The notes under the pieces were generated by a model, which was given only the letters and a program-made list of their open reading frames with translations, was not told the origin of the DNA and made no database searches. From contig OX578280.1 of the NCBI GenBank assembly GCA_951217055.1, positions 19,011,394 to 19,075,393 on the forward strand: 64,000 nt of DNA, in the 5' to 3' direction. The position numbers were made by a program, and so were the translations under genes. Numbering within the stretch: position 1 is the stretch's first letter; each line of letters starts with the position of its first letter. The DNA is from Gerris lacustris. Taxonomy: Eukaryota > Arthropoda > Insecta > Hemiptera > Gerridae. Shown here piece by piece: positions 35,401 through 46,378 of the stretch.

Positions 35401-38400
35401 CAGGACTACCTGATACAAGGTTTGGATCCCATGAAAACAAGATCCTCTAAAACAACTATGCAAAACACTGAATCAGGGCTGCCCTCAGCAACAAAGACAA
35501 ACATTGAGTTCCCGTGTGGCTAAGCTTTAGGTATAAATACAACAAATGTCAGCCACACTAATCCCTCATCATTTAATTTCTATTTACTTAAAGAGATATA
35601 AAAGTAAAATAAATAAATACCGTAACTAATCCCTGAAGATGAAGGTAGTGAACAACACAATTTACTGTGTCCCCACTCATAGGAGCTGAATCTTTCGACA
35701 ATATGTTCTTTATTTCATTATGGGTAAGAACTTTCTCATGTGTGGTTTCTGTTTCTAAAAAAAGTTTTTCTCCTCTTTCCTGCAACAAAAACAGAAATTT
35801 ATTCGTTTTCATTTTGACCATTTGTTTCTCTAAATTTACAGTATTTCCAAAACCTGAAGAAGTCCAGGTTCCCTGGACGAAAGCTTGTTTGAATAAAATA
35901 TAATAAAGGACTTTCATTCCAAAAAACAACCAACTACTTATATAAAAAAACCTCAAGTCAACAAAAGAAAAACTTCAAAGGAAAAAATATATTTATATAT
36001 TTGCTTATACATAAGACTCTCAGTAGTTTGAAACCTAAAAGACCACAAAATAATTTGGAATTATCAAGGACAATTAATTTATCCAGACAGGAGACAGGCT
36101 AACAACTGAAAATCAATCTTTTAGGTGGTTTTATGAGCCAAAACATCCAATTCTCTGTCCAGCAATGGAGATATGTTTTACAACAATTATCAGGGCAAAT
36201 AAATGTGTAAAGTAGCCTTAATCCTGGGACAGCTAAGTGTGCTTTTAAAAAAAGATGTTACACAAACCTGGCCTCTTACAATAATTACAATATCGAAGAA
36301 GTGTCGATAAGAAGTGTCTCAAGGGGATTAGGGAAAGAGTCTTGTTATCTAGGTGCTCTTCTTGTTGAGGGTCGTATTATCAAGGTTATTTTGGCTATCA
36401 GCCGTGATATCGAGGTTAATGGGCGGGGTTTTCAAGTCTAGACTTGTTCAAGGTCGACGCATTCCTGTATAGAGTCACGTTATGGAGGTTGACTTCCCAA
36501 AACGACTCGTTATAGAGGTTCTGAGTTACGTTGTGAATTAGAAAAAATCCGTGTTATTGAGGTTGTTTGGATAATAATAGTCGAGTTATAGAGGATAATT
36601 TAACATTATGTGTTATGGCAATCTCAAGGGGATTTGAAAATTGCACTTGTAATTGTCGTATTATTGAGGGTCGTGTAAGCGAGGTTCTACTGTATAAACT
36701 TCAGAGTTACAAGCAACTCAACATGCAGTTCCCACTTAATTAGCTAGATAATATTCATACCCAGATAGAGATGTCACTGACATTAGGGAAGTCAAATTTG
36801 TCAGTCAAATCTTTTCTTGATTATGGATGTTATGACAATGGGGCTCTGTATTCTCTAAGTGGGCTAGCTAGAGTTCAAACATACAGCTCGGTCCAAGACC
36901 CAGGAAAAGGCCAGGCTCATAGACCCCCTCTAATAATAATAATTAATTACCCCCAATTCATAAGAAATTGGTATCTACAAAGGCTAATTTTGCATTATGA
37001 ATATCAACCTATCAAAGCAATCACTTTGTAAATAAAGTAGTTAATGCTTAAGATTCCTAAGCATATTAACATAATTAAGGGCTTCGGATTCTCTAAAGAA
37101 TTAAAAAATTCAAACCTTAAGGTAAGGAATATGTACGAAATCTGTATCTGGTGTAGTACTGTTATCAGATGTCCAATAGTTCTGTAGCATAGAAACAGAC
37201 AGATTTATTGGTGCCTTAATAAATGAATTAACAGCCCATGATTTCCAACCTTGAAAAGGCTTTTCTTCCAAAAATTCCTTCTTAGGTTTCACTTGTCCAC
37301 ACCTGAAATTCAAAAACAAACCAAAATTACACAACAAAAGAATACTTTCTAAAGAGGTTTCAAAAGTTAAGTGACAAGTGTAATTAGAAAAAAATTGACT
37401 TCTTTCAAAGTTGTAAACTAGATGTGTAGTATAATGAAGAATACCAAACTGATATTATCCAACAAAATGGTGAGTACAATACAATTAATAACACATTATA
37501 AGTTCAAAAAGGGTGAATTATGTAATTTATAGGAAGTTCTCAGTGATAAACTGAAAAGAAATCAATTTTCACTCTCCACCAAGAAGTTTTATCACCAAGT
37601 TTTTTATCACCAAGAAGTTGTTGCTTTTAAGTGTTGTGGCAAGAAGAGGTCACATAAGTGTCATAAGAGATCACATAAGTCTTTTCACATAAGTGTTTAA
37701 AGGTGCGTTTACAGTAGTTTACGAGCCACGTAAAGTTACCCTATGGCAAAACCTCACTATCTACTTACTTGCTTACCCAGCTAGAGGTAACAAGACCGGG
37801 CTATTCTACAAACTACTAAATGATCACAGGATCTTCTAGTGGCTTGTACAAGCCTTGTGGCACCATCACCTTAACCCTTAAATGCTGCTAGTTTTTCATT
37901 GAGTGCATTCCTTTCTTTCTTATAAAATCCTTTTTATTGTATATCTAGCACATGTTTTCCCTTTTTCTTAAAATGATAGTCTCAAAGTGGAATGAGTAGT
38001 GAGGACATCACTACCATGAAGCACATGAGATTTTGTGGAATTACATAATGGAAAAGACGTAATGACTGTAATCATAAAATTAAAAGGGACATCAATAAGT
38101 GCGATATCAAAATTGATTCTTGGTGGAATTCTGAATGATTAAGACAATGTCTCAAGAGTGTTGTGTGGTTCTAGTAAGGAGTGGAAGCGGGCACATAGAG
38201 ACGAACATAGAAAACTGTGGAGGTATCGACAGATGTTTTGAATATAAATAGCTTCGTCCTCTGTCAATCTTTAGACGGGAGCGCCGTTTTATACAAACTT
38301 TTCTTTTTCAATAAATATAAGTATTAAAAATATTTTAATATGAATGTATATATATATACCTATATATCTTAACGTTCTCAATCTAGGCTTAATGATGACC

Positions 38401-40218
38401 AGGCTAATGGTCAAAATAAAGCCGATTTGATAAGTAGACAATTTTATTGAATACACCCTAAACGACTAAACCACAAAATAATATAAAATTGAGTAGATAA
38501 ATTATTTTTATTCATATACTAGCTTACTAGCTGATCCGGCAAACTTCGTACTGCCTAATAAACATTAATAACATAAGAAATCTATATCTGCTACTTTTGA
38601 AAAGCCTTGTAAATAGTCTATTTAGTTAAATAATGTTGCCTTATATGAAAAATTTAGGTAAATTACAATTTGAAATATATACTTGTACAATATTCAATAT
38701 TGGCATAAGAGACATTCAGAAAAACAAACATTAATTTTTAGGGTCCGTAGGCAAAACCAAGGCAAACCAAACCTAATATTTTCCTGCGTGTGTCTGTCCG
38801 TCCGTCCTCTCGTGTGCTCTCACGGCTACACCTTTCGTCCGATCACTATGAAATTTGGCGTGAATGTGTCTTGTACCTACCCACATTTTTTTAAAAAATA
38901 TAGCGGCTTAAAAAAAATATTTTACAAAAAAATTAGGGTAAAAAAACTTAAGGGTTAAAATTTTATCATCGGGGGGGGGGGGGGGGGGGGGGTATGAAGG
39001 GTATCATATGAAAGGGTACGTCGAGCTGATTACAAAAATATATAATTCTTTGGAAATAACTTTGATAGGGCGACCATAGGCTATTCGATGTATTTATATG
39101 GTTGTAGTCCGGTTCAGTGGCAAAAAAATACTTTATCAGAGTGTGTTTTGAGAATATCAGACCCTTAGAATGGTTCAAAGTAAGCTTTTTAGCATTTTAA
39201 AAACACACTGTTTATACACTTTACAGTTAAACACTATATAGTGTGGCCTACGGACCCTCGCTGTGTGCTGACTAGCACACACTTGACCTGTTTATTATTT
39301 ATATAGATATAGATTATAGAAATATTTTCCCTGTATTTTCCATTTTACCCCCCTCATAAATGAAAATATGACAAAAATGTACATAACAACAATTACTGTA
39401 CTCTTAAAGAGCTTTTCAATGACATGCATCACGAAGGGTTTTCATTACTTTGACATTTGTACCCCGTACCCCAATGTACCGAAATCGGAACATAGTTTTA
39501 CTAACTCAGAAACCTTCCTGGGCATGCGTCCAACCATTACCGTACTCTTAAAGAGCTTTTCAACTATAAGCATCATTAAAGGTTTTCATTACTTAGACAT
39601 TTGTACCCCGGACCCCTGTGTACGAAAATCAGAAGATTGTTTTACTACTTAGAAACCTTCCCAGGCATGCTTGCAAACATTCACCTAAGTTTCATTGCAA
39701 TTGGATGAACAGTTTAGGCAGGCATAAGAGACAGACATACAGATAGACAGACAAACATTCATTTTTATTTATATAGATTTCCGGGTGTCTAGTTAGATGC
39801 GATAGGTGCAAAATTACCAGTTACCACCCTTCTCCGCCAAAGCCAGGCCCCCCAGCCCCCGCCAAAATCGTACCGTTTGACTGCCGCATTCTGTGCCTGT
39901 ATATTATTAAATCCTTGAGCAAGATATCGACGAGATATAAACAAACCTGGCAAGTTCTTCAAAAACAGTAGCAATGCAGGCCGGAGATCTGCCGTTGACC
40001 TTGTATTCTCTTGTAATTTTTCCAATAGAAATAGAAGCCTGATTGTGCTCAAAGCACCACTTATCTATTTCAGAATGCCAATATTTCATTTTCGACTCCC
40101 AATCGACAGGATTAATTTCCTTCTTTCGAAACGGGGCGTATAGGACGTTAATTCTCTTCTCATCTTTCGAATCAGGAATGACTTTCGATGAACTATTCAT
40201 TATCATTGATTCAGGCAT
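26298..40218 (-). CDS. Chmp7: CHMP7, ESCRT-III / nuclear envelope surveillance protein, nine exons
   Basis: Nine exons join with matching phases: 40218-39947, 37302-37116, 35779-35621, 32545-32339, 32029-31910, 30645-30541, 30421-30184, 29205-29041 and 26440-26298. The product is 532 residues, or 477 if the eighth exon is skipped; human CHMP7 is about 450. The order is: an N-terminal winged-helix pair (DWESKMKYWHSEIDKW; NEIKNILSKDSAPMSGDTV), a hydrophobic Trp-rich membrane-binding stretch between them (GWKSWAVNSFIKAP), a Snf7-like ESCRT-III core (about residues 220-350), an acidic helix (EEDLEKELDDLM), and a C-terminal tail with LPxxPxxxL motifs. In animals CHMP7 is recruited by LEM2 to seal the reforming nuclear envelope and acts with other ESCRT-III subunits and VPS4. 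The start is the first ATG in frame; the open frame extends two codons further upstream only through a GTG. Introns are 90 bp to 3 kb and hold nested transposons. Confidence 0.95.
26870..28444. mobile_element. Possible piggyBac-like element, host of a nested MITE
   Basis: TTAA followed by CCCTTTAACACC at the left and GCGTAAAAGGG followed by TTAA at the right give short inverted ends with the piggyBac target site. Inside, GGTCGACCAAGAAGTCATG (27327) is inverted at about 27860. No transposase frame. Lies in the last CHMP7 introns and spans no exon. Confidence 0.4.
27985..28223. mobile_element. piggyBac-type MITE, copy 1
   Basis: TTAA-CCCTTTGAATGCG and CGTTGAATGGG-TTAA bracket a body shared with the copy at 56643 (AGGCCTGACGGAGCCTTGC, GGCACGGAGAATAGAGCTAC). 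TTAA at both edges is the piggyBac target duplication. Confidence 0.75.
29041..29205 (-). CDS. Chmp7: CHMP7 exon 8: frame-neutral duplicate of the last exon
   Basis: 165 bases, exactly 55 codons, phase 1 at both ends. The acceptor is TTTTTTACAG behind a long pyrimidine run and the donor is T|GTAATT. It encodes IPDLPKPKSS..MFQVIRNLPPTPSYKLEE and then VLAAPDAPLK. The first 33 residues align without gaps to exon 9 with 16 identities, including the L-P-x-x-P-x-x-x-L motif, which resembles the type 2 MIT-interacting motif (MIM2) of CHMP6. It can be included or skipped without changing frame. If the donor is not used, the frame runs on to a stop at 28982. Confidence 0.8.
29640..29880 (-). repeat. 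tRNA-derived SINE in CHMP7 intron
   Basis: On the - strand: GCGTGGCCGTGTGAGTTAAA (A box), GGTCGTGGGTTCGATCCC (B box), then GTGATACTCTGA and a unique body. The boxes and GATACTCTGA are shared with the SINE at 44838. Confidence 0.75.
30184..30421 (-). CDS. Chmp7: CHMP7 exon 7: acidic regulatory helix
   Basis: 79 codons plus one base. The acceptor is CTCCTCAG. DDEEDLEKELDDLMKMSEA matches human SEELEKELDILL. Read straight through, the frame stops two codons later (TGA at 30178-30176), but GTAAAT at 30183 is a donor in phase 1, and both downstream exons have phase-1 acceptors. The open frame's own stop is therefore probably intronic, or an unspliced short form. Confidence 0.88.
30541..30645 (-). 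CDS. Chmp7: CHMP7 exon 6: ESCRT-III helix 3 and linker
   Basis: 35 codons, phase 0 at both ends, acceptor TTTTCCAG, donor GTAAAC. VLDAYKTGLVALKGVFKSSG aligns with human VFNAYQAGVGALKLSMKDV. Confidence 0.92.
30966..31358. mobile_element. Foldback element between CHMP7 exons 6 and 5
   Basis: About 190-bp arms. The left carries TTTTAGATTATTAGGGATGA and CCTGGGCATCTTCAGGCC. The right returns GGCCTGAAGATGCCCAGG and TCATCCCTAAAGATCTAAAA. The innermost pair is TGGAGTAACTGTCAC / GTGACAGTTACTCCA. Confidence 0.8.
31910..32029 (-). CDS. Chmp7: CHMP7 exon 5: ESCRT-III helix 2
   Basis: 40 codons (AKNALKKKHQLENSIVKKLQ onward), phase 0 at both ends, acceptor TGTTCACAG, donor GTAAAT. It corresponds to the basic helix of the core (human [20 protein letters not shown]). 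Confidence 0.9.
32339..32545 (-). CDS. Chmp7: CHMP7 exon 4: start of the ESCRT-III (Snf7) core
   Basis: 69 codons, phase 0 at both ends, acceptor TTTTTTTAG, donor GTATGG. ITKADIAVFQMQEAIANV then a Lys/Glu-rich helix (KKEVAALEKQKETCVRDVKM) matches helix 1 of Snf7-family proteins. The donor (TCG|GTATGG) is weak but is the only one that keeps the frame. Confidence 0.88.
32703..32945 (-). pseudogene. hAT transposase C-terminal (dimerisation) fragment
   Basis: ASSASVECVFSMFGLVQSKL followed by RNQLG matches the hAT C-terminal signature (S..ERVFS..G......RN.L). Met and the catalytic region are absent; the rest was lost or replaced. Confidence 0.8.
33043..34132. mobile_element. pogo/Tigger element nested in the hAT element
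   Basis: The ends CAGTAGAGCGTCGATTATCC and GGATAATTGATGCTCTACTG are inverted and flanked by TA. TCGGATAAT words repeat near both ends. An isolated relative of the right end lies at 16455-16515. Confidence 0.9.
33185..33752 (-). pseudogene. Tigger transposase DNA-binding half, broken
   Basis: Three pieces in order: MSTKRKRVVLSLKDKMEIIT then VAKSTITENKK (CENP-B N-terminal helix-turn-helix); LLEDAAFTWFLQKRA then ISISGPILYDK (CENP-B type HTH); and SSEWLINFKLRHGIRL with EKLSKK. Frame changes and stops separate them and no DDE domain follows. Confidence 0.85.
34638..35209. mobile_element. Possible piggyBac-type MITE in CHMP7 intron
   Basis: TTAA-ATCCTCGGGTGCGTGCGG and ACGCGTTCCCGAGGG-TTAA are imperfect inverted ends with TTAA flanks. 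No coding frame. Confidence 0.45.
35621..35779 (-). CDS. Chmp7: CHMP7 exon 3: second winged helix
   Basis: 53 codons, phase 0 at both ends, acceptor TTGTTGCAG, donor GTATTT. THNEIKNILSKDSAPMSGDT followed by a VVHYLHLQGLVT strand is the ESCRT-II-like winged helix before the Snf7 core. Confidence 0.9.
36290..36692 (-). mobile_element. pogo-type MITE, copy 1 (CHMP7 intron)
   Basis: The right end GCGAGGTTCTACTG is followed by TA. Inside, GTTATAGAGGTT-like words recur many times. The full sequence is an inverted copy of 50959-51383. Confidence 0.75.
37116..37302 (-). CDS. Chmp7: CHMP7 exon 2: membrane-binding segment
   Basis: The acceptor is AATTTCAG and the donor GTTTGA. The first base completes an Arg codon from exon 1, then 62 codons follow. 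The Trp-rich PFQGWKSWAVNSFIKAPINL corresponds in position to the hydrophobic segment of human CHMP7 that inserts into ER/inner nuclear membrane. The exon ends in phase 0. Confidence 0.92.
38519..39780. repeat. Retroposon-like and microsatellite-rich repeats (CHMP7 intron 1)
   Basis: 38519 begins CTAGCTGATCCGGCAAACTTC, a word common at the edge of old insect retroposons. A GTCTGTCCGTCCG block and a 22-G run follow. 39380-39670 holds two direct copies of a block of about 155 bp (GTACTCTTAAAGAGCTTTTC ... GAAACCTTCC) and ends ACAAACATTCATTTTTATTT. No reverse transcriptase frame is left. Confidence 0.55.
38971..38992. repeat. Uninterrupted run of 22 G
   Basis: 22 consecutive G within a repeat related to 4160-4960, where C runs occupy a comparable place. 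Confidence 0.9.
39947..40218 (-). CDS. Chmp7: CHMP7 exon 1: start codon and first winged helix
   Basis: 90 codons plus two bases, ending CCAG before GTTTGT. The stretch EKRINVLYAPFRKKE then DWESKMKYW matches the start of the CHMP7 N-terminal domain (human ..FSAFK..DWDSKM). SIGKITREYKVNGRSPACI then FEELAR matches the helix that in human reads ..LQEAFQRKGSVPLGLATVL. Confidence 0.93.
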
Positions 40219-40928
40219 AATCACAACCGAAAAGAAAACATATTAACGCATTTAATAGCCGAAAAAAAAACGAGAGATATTTTGATAACCACGTAATTCC
40301 ACTAATTCCGAGAACGAAGTCGTTAGAACATTTTTAAAATAAGTTAACGAAGGTTATCTAATCTCTTAAACGTAGATAACCATAACAAAAAGTTATTTCC
40401 TTCCCTTCTTCTGTTTCTTCCTAGTTGTTTGAAGACCGATGTCTCACTGATGGATTGTCAGCTGGCCTCGCCATTTTTTTCTTTACGAATGCTGACACTT
40501 TTCGCAAAGCGCTGGATCAACACATCTAAATATGGAAATCGGAATTGGAACACTGCCAAATCTTGCCCATTCCAGCTGTTCAAAATGAAATGTTGAAGGC
40601 TTTTTAATTATTTTTAATTGGCAAATTACTGGTTTTAATCAGTTTGATAAGTAGTTTTCGATTAGACAACTCCCTGCGTGAAACTCTTACGTTCCTTCTT
40701 GTATTGTACCGTCCGCTTACTTGGTTTCGCGGATATTTCCGTTATTTTGCCTTAAGAAGTGATGCCCTGTGACTCTCTATTTGGCGAAGGTTCTAACGTT
40801 TACCTCAACAGAAATCTGCGATCCTGACCTCATTCCATCCTCTCTTACGTCGATGATTCGCTAAACGAGAAAGTTCGTAAGAAAAAGAGCGGCCGCTTTT
40901 CCTTCTTCTCGAGATATTTCGAACTACT
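40219..40928. promoter_or_regulatory. Putative shared promoter between CHMP7 and a divergent exon
   Basis: These 710 bp separate the CHMP7 start (leftward) from an ATG exon running rightward. The interval is visibly richer in C, G and CpG than its surroundings, including a NotI-type GCGGCCGC near 40890, and carries no repeat that I recognise. No TATA box was confirmed; the bidirectional role is inferred from the arrangement. Confidence 0.45.
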
Positions 40929-40947
40929 ATGTCTCCTCCAAGAAAGT
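40929..40947 (+). CDS. Possible first coding exon of a divergent gene
   Basis: An ATG is followed by codons for S-P-P-R-K and one base, then a perfect donor GTAAGT at 40948. It lies in the CpG-richer block opposite CHMP7. The peptide is too short to identify a family. No downstream exon in phase 1 was found with confidence; the candidate at 63044 does not join in this phase without a stop. Confidence 0.4.
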
Positions 40948-40959
40948 GTAAGTATCCAT

Positions 40960-43185
40960 TATATTTCTTTTTTTTATATAACTTTTAACCCGTGAAGAAG
41001 TATAGATTTAGAAGATTCCGAAACGTCCGTTTACAGTAAACTGTTTGGCGCCTTTTTAATTGTTATTCTCTCTCTTACGAATATCTTGTTTATTTATTAT
41101 GTCAGAAAAGATTTGCATTTCATAACGTATTAGGCCTTCTCATTAATTAAATGCCTTTTAACAGTTTCGTTCATCTCCGCGAGTTGTTTTCATGAATAAT
41201 AACTACCTATGTTTTTTTCAATTATTCTGTAATGTCCTGTACGTATGCTATGACACTCTTACCTAATCAGACTGATTTACACACAAAAACCATATCAGTT
41301 ATAACGATTTCACTTCAGGCAGGTCGGGGTTAAGGTCGTTCCTCCTTCCATCTTGTTGAAATTTTTATTTTCCCAGATATTAGCATTTCTACTCTTCGAT
41401 GGAGTAGACAACAAGTAATCGTACAAGATGTATAATTTAGTTTAAAGAGTGTATATTGCAGTTTAGACAAAGTGTTTCATACTTCTCCTTCTCAACAGCC
41501 TAGCTAAATTCTCACTGAAGGTATGCATGTTTCACCTTTTATTAAATTCTGGACCTTAATCATTAAACCTGATTTAATTTACATTTATTATTTACCTGGG
41601 GATGAATTGTTTAATGTAGAGAAATATCGACGAATCTGCAGACTAAGGTACGTTCGAGAACCTTGCCAATAAATACATTATAATTTATTCATTTGAGATA
41701 TTTACACCCCTCTGTCAAAACAGCAAGTGCGAGGTAGTTATTTTTGGTTTTTAGTTTTCTAAGCCTCTCTCCAAAACCTACCTTACTCTGCAGAATTACC
41801 GAAATAACTAACAATCAATAATTTCATTACTTCGGTAAATAATAAATTAAATTTGAAAAGCAACATCTACCAGTATTGTCAAAAACACATAGCTATATCA
41901 ACAGCTAATACATAATGCAGCACTTAGTTGCTCATAATGAGTTCAAACCCTATCCTCGTTTTAGTTACAAATGATAGATTTTCCCCTTGGAAAACAACTT
42001 ATATGATTAATTTGGTATTTAAAGTCTTAATTCTTTAAGTTCTTCAACCGATTCTTGTCATCTAAGATTTTTTAATACCCGCTCAGAGTGAACAAACCTT
42101 CAACGAGTAAAATTTGTGTAGTTAGCTTAAAAAGGTTGCTACTGCTACTCACCAAGTGGCGTCCTTAGGTCTTTTTAATAAGTTTAGACACTGACCCTTT
42201 GTCATCCAACTCTACAAAAGACTTAGCAAAAAGACACTTTGCAAGCCAAACTATCCTTATAAATATAATCAGTAAGCTAATACTGATTTGTTTTTGTTTT
42301 TTTACCGTAGACGTAGACTGATTAATTAAGCTATTTGGGTCAAATTCACTATGAGTAAGTTAAAAACAATTAAGTAACTTAGAACTCAGCAATATTTAAA
42401 CCTATGAATTGATCATATAAAACCTTTGACGAAGGAATCTCCCACGCAAATTAATTTAGCTCATATTGCCCTTGCTATCTAGTATGAATACATCCTCTAG
42501 TTTTGGCAATTTAAGAAAGAGATAAAAAAAAAGAAAAAAGAAAAGTTGGTTTCTTCTTATGTAATCGTAAGAAGTATAAAGCTCGTATCACTTGTAAAAT
42601 TAAATTGTCCGAATGATTGAATATTTAGAATATTCAAATTTTGTGTACAATAACAATACTTGTATTTGATTGTATCCCTTATTTCTAATAGACTGTTTAT
42701 CATTAATAATCATAATAGATGTTTACTATTTAAAGTTATGTGCATTGTCAAGTAGTTGAACTGTCTCGTTTTTACATTTAAAGGTTCAAATCACGAGCCG
42801 CATTTTTAATAAATATTATTCTCCTGTGAGTAGCATTATATTCATGCCCAATTAGATTGCCATCTGGTATTATCATTAATTATTGCATGTGATTCAAAAA
42901 AAAGGAAACGTTAATTAACAAATCTGTCCAATACTACTTACACTAAACCTTCTCATTCATACAATTACTTCATCCTGTGAGTTATTCTGCTTCTTAGTTG
43001 TTATGGGTTTTCAATAAAAATAATCCTACCCGGCATGGAACCCTATCCTCGTGTTTGTTACAAAGACTAGATCTTTACCTCTGAAAATAACTTATCTGCC
43101 AAGTCGAGCACAGCTGTACCATCCTTTACTGGAACCAACTCACTGCAATTTGGACCCCTCTCTATTATTCTATTGAAGATACTTA
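40960..43185. other. Gene-free stretch after the divergent exon
   Basis: Moderately AT-rich sequence without repeats that I recognise; probably intron or intergenic DNA. No exon can be defended. Confidence 0.4.
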
Positions 43186-43186
43186 A

Positions 43187-43655
43187 GGGGCCCACACACT
43201 TACAGTTTAACTGCAGGCCGTTATCGTATACGATTATCGTAAGGCCAAAATCTCAGACCACCACACATTACCCGTCCACCGCCTGCAGGCAATCGTAAAG
43301 AACTACAGATCTGTGCCTGTATGCACCATAAACTGTGCGATGAATGCCTGCAGGCCGATATCTGTCGATTTTTAACTGCAGTCCGACGAAGGGAAATAAA
43401 CAAAATAAATACGAATCACTCTACACGCCTGTAGGCTGACTGATAGTGTAGGGCGACATTGATCTTGAGGCACAGGCCGGACAGTCCACGGACTGTCATC
43501 TCTCCTTCCATCCGATCCTTGCCTCTACCCTCCACACACCTACAGTCCACCTCCGACTGCAGTCCGTCATCTTAAGGAGAACTGACGAGTGTGTGGCCAA
43601 GCTCCGTGGACGGACAGATCGTTATCTTCAGTTAAACTGTTAGTGTGTTAGTAGA
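43187..43655. mobile_element. MITE, GC-richer, inverted ends
   Basis: CACACACTTACAGTTTAACTG near the left end and CAGTTAAACTGTTAGTGTG near the right are inverted. CTGCAGGC words recur inside. TAA precedes the left end. The frame on the - strand here is not a gene. Confidence 0.6.
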
Positions 43656-45660
43656 GAACTTTAAAATGTTGAGGTTGATTTGACAGTTATCCTAAAGTGC
43701 AAAATGTTTACTCCAGATAATTTTATATAGTTCAATTTGAACACCCACCGACGAAGAAGTTACACAAAAGATTTACAAGAACAAAGAAAGAAAAAAGACC
43801 CAAGAACAAAGAAAGAAAAACGAAAAATTGTTTAGGGCAACGTGAAATTGAAACTATCATGCCAATTGAGCTGAACACGTAAAAGGGCCTTTAAGACAGT
43901 TTTTCTCTGAGGTACAGATGTATATTCGTAACTATAACATATATTTTTTTATTGAGTAGAAAAAATAAGAAGTGAAATATATGTACTGTTTATAAATTAC
44001 ATTAGGTTTATCGTATTAATCATCAAGGCCGGAATAATTATCTATAATATTTTTTTCTTAATTATGCATATTGTTGAATAATTATCTATCATAGTTTTTT
44101 TTCTCTAATTATGCTTATTTTTTGACGTTATGATGAGTTTTTGTGCGTGTTTAATCCCCCCCCCCCCCCCCTTCATTGCTAGACAAAACTCATTCACATG
44201 ATAGTATTCCACCAGTTAAGTTAAGTTACACTTTTAAGTGTTTAACATCTTTCCCAAGGTGATAAAACTGTTATTGTCTTCTATTGACATTTATTATCAG
44301 ATTTTGATGTGTTTGGATTATGTTTTTTATCTCAAACTTTTTTTATCTTAAACTTTTTGTGTTTTTTATCTTAAACTTTTTGTTTTTTTTATCAATCACT
44401 TTTTGGTGTATTTTATATTTGATTTTGTTAGCAATCAAATGGATTTACCATTCGTCTTAAATGGGTTCACTATTCATCCTAATCTCATAGGTAATCCCTT
44501 CATGAACCATTCATTTAAAATTGCATGTACCTAATTTTTTTTATTATTATTATTTGATAGCTTTATTGCTTTTAAATATTTTTTTTAATTTGATAGTAGG
44601 TTAATAACTTTTTTTTTTTAGTTTAATTCAAAGCAAGTCTTTTTAAGGAGGTAAAATTTATTTGATGAAATTAGTAAATTGTTCAGTTTTTGATTCTTAA
44701 GAAAATTAGTCAATTCTTCAGTCCTTTCAGTTTTTTATTCTTAAGTAGTTAGGTGTATATTAAGGAAATAAAAGGCCTCACTTTTGTAGTAGACCTTGAG
44801 AGTGCTATAGTATGTGTGCATTTAGATACGGAAGCGGGGAGCCAGGGTAGCCGAGCGTCTTAAGGCGCTCGCTCAGCTATCAATAAGTTGAGGCAACTCG
44901 AGGTCGTGGGTTCTATCCCGTGCCATGATACTCTGAAATGCACCAATGAATCGCGGACGGTGCAGGGCGAGGGACACCCTTTATGGGGACTCTTCCCCCA
45001 CGCTTTTACGCACGCTTATATAGCTTACTAATGACCAGAGACGGGAAAAAGTCATAAACGTCATAGTCATATGATTTTGTCATAAAATAGCCATTTTACA
45101 CATAAACGTCATAAAATAGGGGTTTCTTGGAATAAACGTCATAAAATGGCCTTTTTTTGCCGAATGTTTAGCAAAAAGGTTTTATTTTTTGATAAAGAAA
45201 ATGTTTAAATTGAACATTTGTGGTCCGGTTCCAGGTAAAAGTGCAGTTCGAACAAAAAACCCTTACACCAGCTTAGTAAAAGGCCTGGGCTCTTAATTCC
45301 CTGACCACTTTCGGACTTAACTAATGCGCTTATGCATACCTACAACGAGGGAGGCACCGACGGTCATCCCTAATTCCAAAATAGGGCTCCTGATCGGCTC
45401 CTTCTTGGAACAACTCCTCCGATTAGAATCCAGGAAGTTCAAGATAGATTCTCCAGTCAGCCAATAGTAAACCCATTGGATTGGGCAGTCTCCTGATTGG
45501 CTGTTCCATAATTAAAATTTTGTATATATTCATGGTAAGGGAGTAGAATGTTTAATTGCTCATTTGATGACAAGTAACACGAATAAGAAACTCGTGTTAC
45601 TTGTTTCTTGATTAATTTTACTAGTGTAACTAGTTTCTTAATAGATTCTACTCGTGTCAG

Positions 45661-45772
45661 AATGCCGAAAACTCCTTCAAACAAATTAACGCTTAAGCGT
45701 AAGTGGGTGTCAGAGGAGGTGGACTTTTCTTTGGAAGGTGAAACATTCTTCTGTAAGCCATGTGATAAACAG
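45661..45772 (+). pseudogene. hAT transposase N-terminal exon with zinc-finger half
   Basis: MPKTPSNKLTLKRKWVSEEV leads to FFCKPCDKQ, the first Cys pair of a BED-type finger. It ends AACAG before GTAAGT, a perfect donor, so the original gene was probably spliced here. The second His/Cys pair is not found downstream. Confidence 0.65.
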
Positions 45773-45822
45773 GTAAGTTCTACACCTACTTTGTATCTGG
45801 AGTCTTCAAGGTCTTAGCTTCA

Positions 45823-46330
45823 TTGGATGCTGGAGAGGCGCCGTCAATTCGCAATGTAAAAGAAGCCCTAAAGGCTCCAGGACTGGAAACCCACCTGAAC
45901 TACATCAATGACAACTTTGGGACATTTCCTGACATAATAAAAGGTTTGCAAAAACAGGATATGCTATTTCCAAACGGCGTCGAAAAAATCAAGACCCTTT
46001 GCGGTACTGATTGGGTTGGAAGAGTGGGGGAAAAGGTGAAAGAAAAGTTCACTGCTGTTCTCTTAAGGAATCCTGGGTGGGAACACGCCCAGGCCATAGC
46101 TGCCCGGTTGAAGGGCGTGCAAAAGCAAAAGCAAAAGCAAATGACGTGTCATGCATGAAATTTCCTCCCACCTCATCTGCCGACGCCGAAAGGTCTTTTT
46201 CCAAGTTTAAAATTCTACTGACGGACAAAAGAACTAATTTAACGCTGGAGAATATAGAACAACACATGATTACTTTTTACAATGTTAATTATTGGAACGA
46301 AGTTCCTTATGGCACGTTCTGGAGCCCGGG
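45823..46330 (+). pseudogene. hAT transposase C-terminal part, frame-shifted
   Basis: One frame (45823-46158) carries IRNVKEALKAPGLETHLNYI and GVEKIKTLCGTDW. The overlapping frame from about 46140 carries FPPTSSADAERSFSKFKILL then TDKRTNLTLENIEQHM, the hAT dimerisation signature. The two must be joined by a frame change. The catalytic middle seems deleted. Confidence 0.75.
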
Positions 46331-46378
46331 AGTGAATCCAAAAAAAACGACCAAAATCACCGTCACGAAATCTAGAGA

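Noticed and set aside
39789..40052. Open frame overlapping CHMP7 exon 1 on the same strand
   Set aside because: Shadow frame; the spliced CHMP7 reading frame explains the region.
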